DNA from: an uncultured Porphyromonadaceae bacterium
GTDB taxonomy: Bacteria > Bacteroidota > Bacteroidia > Bacteroidales > Muribaculaceae
Assembly: GCA_947176285.1 (NCBI GenBank)
Contig: CAMWQF010000003.1
Coordinates: 1 to 33,793, forward strand
Direction: 5' to 3'
Length of the DNA: 33,793 bases
Positions within the stretch are counted from its first letter, which is position 1. Every line of letters begins with the position of its first letter. Below, in pieces: positions 7,697 to 15,803 of the stretch. The position numbers and the translations under genes are program-made. Under the pieces are notes generated by a model, which searched no databases, had not been told where the DNA came from, and saw only the letters and a list, made by a program, of their open reading frames with translations.

Positions 7697-10575
7697 ATCT
7701 TAACTTTTACTTCAGAGCCGTTGTAGTTTACTTCAAGCCCTTTTGCCTCGCGTGAATAGCCGACCGGTGTTGAAGGCGACACTTTAATGACATTGAATTT
7801 ACGCTCCTTAAGCATACCGGGGAATTCACCTTTACGGTTGCCTATAGTCAGAGTGCCTGAGGCATTGTCATAATTCATCGGTATCATTGAGTATGCACCC
7901 TTTTCATAGTTGTAGTTGAGGTTTTCGTCTTCATAGAGTGTAAACTCACCGTTGTCGCCTGTATAGACATAGAGGTTGATCACATCAGCGGGTTTTTGAT
8001 CAGAATACTGCATCTCCGGACCAAAAGGCACTATTGCTCCGGAACGAACGTAGAGCGGCAGTTTCTCGTAAGGCGCTCCTGCAACGACAGTCTCTCCTCC
8101 TTTAGATGCGACCATACCGGTATAGAAGTCATACCAAGTGGCGCCTTTGGGGAAATATATCTCGCGCTGGCGTGCTCCATACTCATAAACAGGGGCAACC
8201 AGGAATGCATTGCCAAACATATATTGGTCGCCAATATTGCGTGTGGCTGCATCAGCAGTGAATTCCATCACCATAGGGCGCATCACCGTATAGTCGTCGA
8301 AATGAGTCTTGCCGGCAAGCGAATAGATGTAAGGCATCAGGTCGTAGCGGAGGTTGGTGTAGTAGACCACCGACTTGTATGCAGGATGATCTTCAGGAGC
8401 AATATTGAAAATCTCGCGGTAGGGCCATTGTCCATGTGCGCGGAAGAGGGGCGCGAATGCTCCGAACTGATACCAGCGGGTGTTGAGTTCTCTCCATTCT
8501 TTAAGGTCGGGGTTTTCCTTTCCGGTCTTGTAGAATTCATTTTGGGCTTTCACATAGCGGTCTTCAACGCAGAATCCGCCAATGTCCATTGTCCACCAAG
8601 GAATTCCGCTCATGGCGAAGTTAAGCCCGGCTGATATCTGGGCTTTCATGTCTTCCCAGCGAGTGGCAATGTCGCCGCTCCATGTCGCGGTAGAGTAACG
8701 CTGCAGCCCGGCAAATCCGGAGCGAGTCAATAAGAATACACGCTTGTCAGGGTTAGTCTCTCGCTGACCGTTGTAGATTGCATCAGCGTTCGCAAGGGCA
8801 TAAGCATTGAAGTATTTTGTTGAAGGTCCGAGAGCAGTGGGCGTAATCAAGTCTTTGCGATACTGAAGGTCGGTACAGTCACGGATATTTGGCTCGGATG
8901 CATCCATCCACCATGCGTCGATTCCGAGAGGCACATAATGGTCGTTGATCTGGCTCCAGAAGAGTTTGCGTGCCTCCGGGTCGTATGCATCGTAGAATGA
9001 ACTGAGATAGCCGGGGCCTACCCAGTCGCGAATGCTGTCTTGAACAGGAAGCTTATACATCCATCCTTTTTCGTCAAATTCCTTATAATGGTCAGTCGTT
9101 ACATAGAATTTAGGCCATACAGAAATCATGACGCGTGCATTCATATCGTGGATTGTATCAACCATTCCCTTGGGATCCGGAAAACGTGCTCGGTCAAACT
9201 CATGACTGCCCCACGAATCTTGCTCCCAGTGAAGCCAGTCGATCACTATGTTATCAATAGGAATTCCACGACGACGGAATTCTGCCAAGGTGGAAAGAAC
9301 TTCTTCCTGAGTATTGTATTTTTCACGACTTTGCCAGTATCCCATAGCCCATTTCGGCATTATCGGGGCTTTGCCGGTCAAAGTGCGGTAGCCCGATATC
9401 ACGTCATCCATATTGTCGCCATACACGAAGTAATAGTCGATGCCGTCTTGCATCTCGCCCCACCAACTCATCTGCATCTGTTCCTTTGGGTCGCGAGGAT
9501 TGTAGGCACGCAAGCTGCAATATGCCACACCGCCATTGGGTTCCCAGTCTATCTTGATTGGCACGCGCTTGCCTGCCTCAAGTTCGACAGAGAATTTGAA
9601 ACTGTTGGGATTCCATGCCGTACGCCAATGTTCCGGCACCACTTCCTTACCGTCGATCCAGACACTCTGATAGCCGGAATAGTAGAGAATAAACTTATAT
9701 TCTCCCGTTTCGGATGCTTCAATCTCTCCTTCATATGTCACGTGGCTGCCGGCAAATTTAAAGTCGCGTGGAAGGTTGACAACATGTCCGAGGTCGCCTC
9801 TGATAAGATGCTCGAAATAGATAGAGTCTTCACGCACCACCAATGTCTCCTCATTAGGATCGGCAGGAACATAAGTGCCGGTCAAAGCCCCTTCTTTCCC
9901 ATCCTTGTCATACAACTTGAACACTCCTCCAAGCTGTTTATAGCCATCCGGATTTCCCCAACGACATAGTGAATAACTATCCCAGAGAATGCCGTAATTG
10001 TCAGTAGACACTATAAATGGTACTGAAACCTTAGTATTATATTGGTAAAGTTCTTCATTCTTCCCTTTGTAGTTGAACTCATCGCTCTGGTGCTGTCCGA
10101 GTCCATAGATGCCTTCATCATCGGAAAGCGATTCAAAAGTCTGGCGTACGGTGTAGCCTTTTGTGCCTTCCACCTCTATTGGTGAAAATTCTCTTCCTCC
10201 GTCTGCTTCAGCAAGAATCAGTTTCCCTTCTTTGTCGAAGAATTTTACATCCCCATCGCTCAGCGAAACCGTGGCGCAAATGGCGGAAGTGACTACAGAG
10301 ACAGTGGAATCAGTCTCCTTGATATCATATTCCACGTCGGATGGACGCTCAAGCACCACAAGACTTTCATCAGGAGCAAATTTCTTATCGGGAGTTGCTG
10401 TCACGCGAATGATTTTGTCTCCATACACTTGAAGGCGTACCTTCTTTACTCCGGATTCCTGATGTGAGCCGACATTCACTGTCACTCCACCGGCATCTTT
10501 TTTGTAGGCTTGGTTGCCGCATGATCCTAATAGGAAGCCGCCGACCAATAACCAGGATATTGCAGATAGTTTCAT
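7693..10575 (-). CDS. Glycoside hydrolase family 31 alpha-xylosidase-type enzyme with PA14-like insert, lipoprotein
   Basis: 960 aa; lipobox LLGSCGNQ; catalytic GIDAWWMDASEPN and TATWSGDIATRWEDMK; PA14-like insert (VTYEGEIEASETGEYKFILYYSGYQSVWIDGKEV), as in xyloglucan-active GH31 alpha-xylosidases. Confidence 0.92.
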   Translation of the reverse strand: MKLSAISWLLVGGFLLGSCGNQAYKKDAGGVTVNVGSHQESGVKKVRLQVYGDKIIRVTATPDKKFAPDESLVVLERPSDVEYDIKETDSTVSVVTSAICATVSLSDGDVKFFDKEGKLILAEADGGREFSPIEVEGTKGYTVRQTFESLSDDEGIYGLGQHQSDEFNYKGKNEELYQYNTKVSVPFIVSTDNYGILWDSYSLCRWGNPDGYKQLGGVFKLYDKDGKEGALTGTYVPADPNEETLVVREDSIYFEHLIRGDLGHVVNLPRDFKFAGSHVTYEGEIEASETGEYKFILYYSGYQSVWIDGKEVVPEHWRTAWNPNSFKFSVELEAGKRVPIKIDWEPNGGVAYCSLRAYNPRDPKEQMQMSWWGEMQDGIDYYFVYGDNMDDVISGYRTLTGKAPIMPKWAMGYWQSREKYNTQEEVLSTLAEFRRRGIPIDNIVIDWLHWEQDSWGSHEFDRARFPDPKGMVDTIHDMNARVMISVWPKFYVTTDHYKEFDEKGWMYKLPVQDSIRDWVGPGYLSSFYDAYDPEARKLFWSQINDHYVPLGIDAWWMDASEPNIRDCTDLQYRKDLITPTALGPSTKYFNAYALANADAIYNGQRETNPDKRVFLLTRSGFAGLQRYSTATWSGDIATRWEDMKAQISAGLNFAMSGIPWWTMDIGGFCVEDRYVKAQNEFYKTGKENPDLKEWRELNTRWYQFGAFAPLFRAHGQWPYREIFNIAPEDHPAYKSVVYYTNLRYDLMPYIYSLAGKTHFDDYTVMRPMVMEFTADAATRNIGDQYMFGNAFLVAPVYEYGARQREIYFPKGATWYDFYTGMVASKGGETVVAGAPYEKLPLYVRSGAIVPFGPEMQYSDQKPADVINLYVYTGDNGEFTLYEDENLNYNYEKGAYSMIPMNYDNASGTLTIGNRKGEFPGMLKERKFNVIKVSPSTPVGYSREAKGLEVNYNGSEVKVKI

Positions 10576-10600
10576 AATTTGGTTGGGTTAAATTTTGTCG

Positions 10601-10608
10601 CAAAATTA
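10601..10608 (-). promoter_or_regulatory. Candidate -7 element (TAATTTTG on minus strand) upstream of GH31
   Basis: CAAAATTA on plus = TAATTTTG on minus, 26 nt from the GH31 ATG, in the 131-nt gap after the truncated HTCS gene. Confidence 0.45.
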
Positions 10609-10706
10609 ATAAAAAAATCCGCTGATATAGGTTATCGTGTGTATATCAATGGGAACAGTTGCTTTTTCGATAGGGTGGAATTGTTAATTCCGACGGTATG
10701 TTTTGT

Positions 10707-13700
10707 TCACTCGTCAGAAGATTGTGGTGAGTCAGAAGGTTGTTCCATACTATCTATGGGGAGTTCCACAATTAATACGACTCCGGTCTCGACATTGTCG
10801 GTCACTTTTACTGTGCCTCGGTGCATGCCGGCATATTTGCTGACTTGATTTAGTGCTATCCCGGTCTGAATCTCCAGATCCGACTTATTCTTGTCTTTGA
10901 GATGATAGAAACTATCGAATATAAATTCCTTGTCTTTGTCAGGGATTCCGTTTCCAGTATCCGACACCTTGATACGCAATGAAGAGAACACATCGCCTAT
11001 CTTCTCCACTGTAACGTTGATGCTGCCGTAGGCTGGTGTGAAGTTAAAGGCATTATTAATGAGATTATGGAGTATCTTTTCAATTATCCCCTTATCAAAT
11101 GCCATGATTATTTCCGGCATATTTGACTGGAATGTGTAGTTTACTCTTTTACGCTCAGCTGTGGAAGCAAAAGAATCATACACCCTCTTGCATACGCTCA
11201 CCACATCTCCTTCTGTCGGGTTGAAAGGCACTTCATCTTGTTTATCCCTGTCTATGTCAAGCAATAGGTTGACGTTTGAAAGCAGGTTGGTCATCTCTTC
11301 CTTAAGCAGTCTCAATCGTTTTCTTTGCTGAGGGTTGTCTGCACTCTGGATGATGCCATCAAGAGGTGGCATTATTTCTATTAGGGGAGTCCTGAAGTCA
11401 TTGCCCATCCTTTTGAAGAATTTATATTTGAGCTGATTGAGTTCATCCTCCTTTATCTTTTGGAGTCGATTTCTTTCAAATTTGGTGAATAATTTCACGG
11501 CTCCGAACACAGCCAGGGCAAACAGAAGGACATAGATGATATAAGCCCAAACAGTGCGCCAAATTGAGGGGAAAACCTTGATGGAAATCATAGCCGGTTC
11601 TAAACTTTCGTACCCATCGTTGTTGATTCCGATCACTTGCAGGGTGTAGTTGCCAGGCGAAAGGTTGGTGTAGGTCACGCTATGCTGTCCTGATGATAAT
11701 GTCCTCCATTCATCATCGTATCCTTCAAGTTTATACTTGTAGACCGTCTTATCCGGAAGAGCATAGTTATCGGTTGTAAAATATATGGTAAAGTCTTTGA
11801 CATTGTGGGGCAACTGAATTACACCTCCATCGCGAAGCGCTTCGCTGATGATCACCTTCCCTCCGATTTCTTTTGCTGGAAGTACAAGTTTATTGCTAAT
11901 ATAGAGGTCTGTAAAATTTATTCGTGGTGCTACGGAGTTGAATTGAATTTCTGTTGGGATAAAATGATTGACGCCGTAAAGTCCGCCTAACAGAATCTCT
12001 CCCGACGGGAGCTTTGCAAACGATCTTTGGTTGAAGTCACTGTCCATCAGCCCATCTTCCATGTCATAATGACGTTTCGAAATATCTATATTTCCGGTTT
12101 CGTCAGCATAACTTATGTTAAGGCTGGTGAGTACCCTCCCTTCACTCACCCAGATTGTGCCATTGTTGTCTTCGATGAGTCCTGTGATATAGTTCTTGGT
12201 CTTGCCATCATACGTGGCTACCTCCATCATTTTGTCATGTTCTCGGTCGATTAATTTGAGTCCCTGTGATGTAGCCGCCCAAAGCAGTCCTCTTGAGTCC
12301 TCAAACAATTGGGATATTTTCCAAGAAGAAGTGTCAAAATCCTTATTTAGGCTTTTAATGTCGTGGATGCGGTTGTCAGTGGGATTAAAGAAGTCAATTC
12401 CTCCGGAATGTCCAAAATAAACGTTGCCATCTTTTGATTTTAAAGCACTGGTCAGATAGTCTGATCTTAATTCGCTGTTGGAAGTGTTGAATTCTTTGAT
12501 CTCTCCTGTGGCAGGATTGTAATGAAACACGCCTCTGCCAAGGCTTGCAACCCATATTCCTCCTTCTCCGTCGTGAGCAACTGACCAAGCGTAGCAGATA
12601 TCCAGGTTTGAGCCGGTGTTGACATTTTCAAACTTACCATTGCGTACTCTCCTGAGTCCGCGCTGGAAAGCACCTACATATAGGGTGCCGTCATTGGTCG
12701 TAGCCAAACTGGTGATTGCTCCGGGTGTGTCGCCATCTGCAGGATCCGGTATGGAATATTTTTCTCCGGTGGAAGTGTTCCATTTCCATAAGCCGGAACT
12801 GTCAGTACCTACCCATACCCATGGGCCCTCAGCAGGAGTCATGCAGTTTACGTCAGGGAGTTTTTCGAGTGAAAATTTGTGTATGCAATTATTGTCTGTG
12901 AACAATCCCTTTTTATAAGAACCTAAAAATGTGGTGCCTGCGTTATCTTTGAGAATGTAGGTGAGAGTATTTTTGTAAGTGATATCGTCAGGGTGGTCGG
13001 CGGTGATGAATTGGATTTGGTCTCCGTTGAATGCTATTTGTTCCAAGCCATGGTTGTCTCTGACTATCCAAAGGATACCATTGTCATCTTGATATATATG
13101 TTTAACGTTGACGTGCCTATCACGTTGAGGAATCTTATTGGATATCCATTTCCCTTCTTTCCCGTCGTAGACCTCAATAAGCCTTGGGGAAAATACCCAA
13201 TAGCGATTATTGTTGTCAATAGTCAACATATAGTTCTCTTTGATTTTGGGTCCGTTTGTGTCATCGGGTGCCACATGAGATATCGTCGTCAGTGAGTGGG
13301 GGTCTATCCATGTCAATGCCCCGCTTTCATCTACGATTACAGGAGAACCGAATTTATTGAAATTGATGTTGCTTATGCTAAATCCTTCCGGAGGGATAAA
13401 ATCAGCCTTTTGAGCATGACCGATGCCGTTAGGAATTTTATAAAGTCCGTCATTTGCCATTGCTATCCAGATGGATCCATCCTTGTCTGATTGGATATCG
13501 TTGACCAGTCCGGTAGGAATACCCGCATCTGTCAGCAATTGATCGGTGTCAGCAAAAATTTTAAGAGTGGCAGGATCGTAAATTCCAAAACTTTGACCTT
13601 CGGTCTTTACCCATAGCCTTCCTTGGGAATCTTCACATATTTTTTGGACATATCCATTGAGAAATGTTGCTGAATCAGGAAATTCCGTTCTTGCAGGAAT

Positions 13701-13910
13701 TATTGAATAGCCGTCGAATCTGCATACCCCTGTTGCAGTACCTACCCATATCATTCCATTGTGGTCCCGGTGTAATGTGGTGATCAAATGGTTGTATGAA
13801 CCGGGTATGGCTTCAAAATGGTATCGCGTTGACGCTGCCTTCACCGTCACCGGAGAAAGAAAAGTCAGGGCAAAGAATGTAAATGAGATTATGTTTTTTC
13901 TTAGATTCAT
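10707..13910 (-). CDS. Truncated HTCS-like protein: periplasmic Reg_prop/Y_Y_Y sensor, TM, degenerate HisKA and HATPase-like region; no receiver or AraC domain
   Basis: 1067 aa. Y_Y_Y region (FTIYFTTDNYALPDKTVYKYKLEGYDDEWRTLSSGQHSVTYTNLSPGNYTLQV), TM (VWAYIIYVLLFALAVFGAVKLF), degenerate H box KFFKRMGNDFRTPL, N box NLINNAFNFTP, G1 DTGNGIP; ends MEQPSDSPQSSDE. Confidence 0.92.
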   Translation of the reverse strand: MNLRKNIISFTFFALTFLSPVTVKAASTRYHFEAIPGSYNHLITTLHRDHNGMIWVGTATGVCRFDGYSIIPARTEFPDSATFLNGYVQKICEDSQGRLWVKTEGQSFGIYDPATLKIFADTDQLLTDAGIPTGLVNDIQSDKDGSIWIAMANDGLYKIPNGIGHAQKADFIPPEGFSISNINFNKFGSPVIVDESGALTWIDPHSLTTISHVAPDDTNGPKIKENYMLTIDNNNRYWVFSPRLIEVYDGKEGKWISNKIPQRDRHVNVKHIYQDDNGILWIVRDNHGLEQIAFNGDQIQFITADHPDDITYKNTLTYILKDNAGTTFLGSYKKGLFTDNNCIHKFSLEKLPDVNCMTPAEGPWVWVGTDSSGLWKWNTSTGEKYSIPDPADGDTPGAITSLATTNDGTLYVGAFQRGLRRVRNGKFENVNTGSNLDICYAWSVAHDGEGGIWVASLGRGVFHYNPATGEIKEFNTSNSELRSDYLTSALKSKDGNVYFGHSGGIDFFNPTDNRIHDIKSLNKDFDTSSWKISQLFEDSRGLLWAATSQGLKLIDREHDKMMEVATYDGKTKNYITGLIEDNNGTIWVSEGRVLTSLNISYADETGNIDISKRHYDMEDGLMDSDFNQRSFAKLPSGEILLGGLYGVNHFIPTEIQFNSVAPRINFTDLYISNKLVLPAKEIGGKVIISEALRDGGVIQLPHNVKDFTIYFTTDNYALPDKTVYKYKLEGYDDEWRTLSSGQHSVTYTNLSPGNYTLQVIGINNDGYESLEPAMISIKVFPSIWRTVWAYIIYVLLFALAVFGAVKLFTKFERNRLQKIKEDELNQLKYKFFKRMGNDFRTPLIEIMPPLDGIIQSADNPQQRKRLRLLKEEMTNLLSNVNLLLDIDRDKQDEVPFNPTEGDVVSVCKRVYDSFASTAERKRVNYTFQSNMPEIIMAFDKGIIEKILHNLINNAFNFTPAYGSINVTVEKIGDVFSSLRIKVSDTGNGIPDKDKEFIFDSFYHLKDKNKSDLEIQTGIALNQVSKYAGMHRGTVKVTDNVETGVVLIVELPIDSMEQPSDSPQSSDE

Positions 13911-13946
13911 GTTTGCATTTTCTTAGACATGCCGGTGTTTCAGCGG

Positions 13947-15530
13947 CTATTCGTTGAGAAATTGGATTCGGTGTAAGGTACACAATGATTTGCCACTCGG
14001 AGTGTTGAATACCAGATATAGCGGATGCTTCCCTTTAAGGGTAGCCACGCCCGAAACATCTGCCTTGATTCTCAACGGTTTGATCGGATCGGAGTCCTTT
14101 ATCACGAAATTACCTACGGGAGAGGGATTCCCTTTCCATGGAGCCTCGGTGAATACTGTGATAGTCCCTTCCACACCTTCCGGAATCAAGTCGAGGGCAA
14201 GTTCCACCTTCTCGGATCCATTCAGTTTGTCAAAGTTAAAGTATTTGTAGCCAACGATGCTTCCGTCAGTGTTGTTCACTACCGGGTTGATATTGAGGTC
14301 GGGATGATAGGGTTGGCTGATGTTATGATCGTCATAATACACCGGCAAGAAGTGCGATCCGCTGTAGTGAAGGCGGGGGTAGGTCTGATATGCGCCGTCT
14401 TTGCCCGTGAAATGTGAGGCAATTGCAGCAGGATATAGTTTGAGCGGATCAAGACCGTCGGTCTCAAAACCTTCGGAAGTGTATTCAGCCTCGCTAATTG
14501 TCACCTTTCCACCTTTCCCTTTCTCAATCGTCACATCTATTGGCGCCACCATCGCTTGGCGTGAGTATTCATCAGTGCCGCACTGACGGTGATAGAACAC
14601 CCACCATTGGTCGCCGATTTTTAGTATTGATCCATGAGTGTTGCCGTTTGGAGTGGCAGTATAGATTGTGTTTCCGTCAGCATCAGTGTCGCGTCCGCGT
14701 CCATCGATGATTGTGCCTCCGAAAGTCCAAGGTCCGAGCGGGTTGTCGCTGTATGCGTAAGCAAGGGTGAAATTTGACTGTGGAAGTCCCCATTCCCCAT
14801 CTTTTGTCATACGTGAATAGATAAGGACATATTTATCGTCGATTTTGCGGATTGAAGATGCCTCGAAAAATCTGAATTTGTTGTCATCGCCATCCTCAAA
14901 ACCACCGATCATCCTTTCTATAGGCTGGGTGCTGGGCTTTACAGTTGCCATGGTATTCGGGTCAAGTTCAGCCCCATAGCTTGTTCCGAAACCCCAATAT
15001 CCATATACCCTTCCGTCGTCATCAACGAATACAGCGGGGTCAAATCTCAACACGCCATCGCAAACATCGAGGTTGCTGCTGTCCCAGTTGATCACTTCAA
15101 ACGGTCCGTCGGGACGCTTTGACACGGCGGCTTGGCCGTTTCTGCCCCCACGTTGGTTGTTGGGGTAGAGGTAGTATTCCTTAGATCCATCGGGAAGTGT
15201 CTTGACTGCAATGTCAGGTGCGAATAGCACGTCTGCCGGTTGAGGATTGCCGTTTCCATCTTTGTCACTCTTGAATATGATGCCGTCATACCTCCAGTTG
15301 TTGAGCGAGTCAGGGTCTGCCGACCATACTACGAGGTCTGTTCCGCAATACATTGTGCGGAGCATGTCATGGCTGCCATAGATATACACTCTTTGCTTGC
15401 CCGGATTGTCCGGGTCATCCAAAAGATAAGGCTCCCCATCCGGAATATGCTCCCAAAGAGGCAGGTAAGGATTCATCGACCAGGCTCCCAGAGACACCAT
15501 CACCATTACTCCCAAAACAATCTTTTTCAT
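13947..15530 (-). CDS. Glycoside hydrolase family 43 enzyme (probable alpha-L-arabinofuranosidase or beta-xylosidase) with C-terminal CBM6-like domain, secreted
   Basis: 527 aa with signal peptide; NPYLPLWEHIPDGEPYLLDDPDNPGKQRVYIYGSHD, VLFAPDIAVKTL, RFFEASSIRKIDDKYVLIYSR, GNTHGSILKIGDQWWVFYHR are five-bladed GH43 motifs; beta-rich C-terminus. Confidence 0.88.
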   Translation of the reverse strand: MKKIVLGVMVMVSLGAWSMNPYLPLWEHIPDGEPYLLDDPDNPGKQRVYIYGSHDMLRTMYCGTDLVVWSADPDSLNNWRYDGIIFKSDKDGNGNPQPADVLFAPDIAVKTLPDGSKEYYLYPNNQRGGRNGQAAVSKRPDGPFEVINWDSSNLDVCDGVLRFDPAVFVDDDGRVYGYWGFGTSYGAELDPNTMATVKPSTQPIERMIGGFEDGDDNKFRFFEASSIRKIDDKYVLIYSRMTKDGEWGLPQSNFTLAYAYSDNPLGPWTFGGTIIDGRGRDTDADGNTIYTATPNGNTHGSILKIGDQWWVFYHRQCGTDEYSRQAMVAPIDVTIEKGKGGKVTISEAEYTSEGFETDGLDPLKLYPAAIASHFTGKDGAYQTYPRLHYSGSHFLPVYYDDHNISQPYHPDLNINPVVNNTDGSIVGYKYFNFDKLNGSEKVELALDLIPEGVEGTITVFTEAPWKGNPSPVGNFVIKDSDPIKPLRIKADVSGVATLKGKHPLYLVFNTPSGKSLCTLHRIQFLNE

Positions 15531-15543
15531 ATATGTTAGATTT

Positions 15544-15565
15544 TATCATCCTCTCAACGATGATA
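15544..15565. repeat. Short inverted repeat (7-bp arms, 8-nt spacer) just upstream of the GH43 start codon
   Basis: TATCATC-ctctcaac-GATGATA, 14-35 nt upstream of the GH43 ATG on the minus strand. Confidence 0.6.
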
Positions 15566-15768
15566 GGATCCCCGATTATGGCTCCTGTTTTTTCGGCTGA
15601 GGTTGATTCAAGATGCAAAATAAACGAAATTTTTTCAAATATACAATTAAGCGTAAAGAAAAAATGCGCGTGTGCGGTTATGAGGATCTGTGGCTAGTCC
15701 TATGGATTAGTCTGCGAGCCAGATATCATTATTTTTCTAAAATGGGATAGGAAATCGAATATATTTAT

Positions 15769-15776
15769 TAATTTTG
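15769..15776 (+). promoter_or_regulatory. Bacteroidota -7 element (TAATTTTG) for the full-length HTCS
   Basis: Matches TAnnTTTG 27 nt upstream of ATG 15804. Confidence 0.5.
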
Positions 15777-15803
15777 CGAAATGAACCTACAGTATATTAA
15801 GGC

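Noticed and set aside
7996-8634. 212-aa plus-strand ORF
   Set aside because: Antisense to GH31; no supporting motifs.
9040-9969. 309-aa plus-strand ORF opposite GH31
   Set aside because: Antisense shadow of a GH31 catalytic gene; no signal peptide or domain-like pattern.
10707-13910. Calling the short HTCS a simple pseudogene or frameshift artefact
   Set aside because: The 1067-codon frame is uninterrupted, key sensor motifs are kept, and there is no space or residual receiver/AraC sequence in the 131-bp gap. Recent adaptive truncation cannot be excluded without comparative data.
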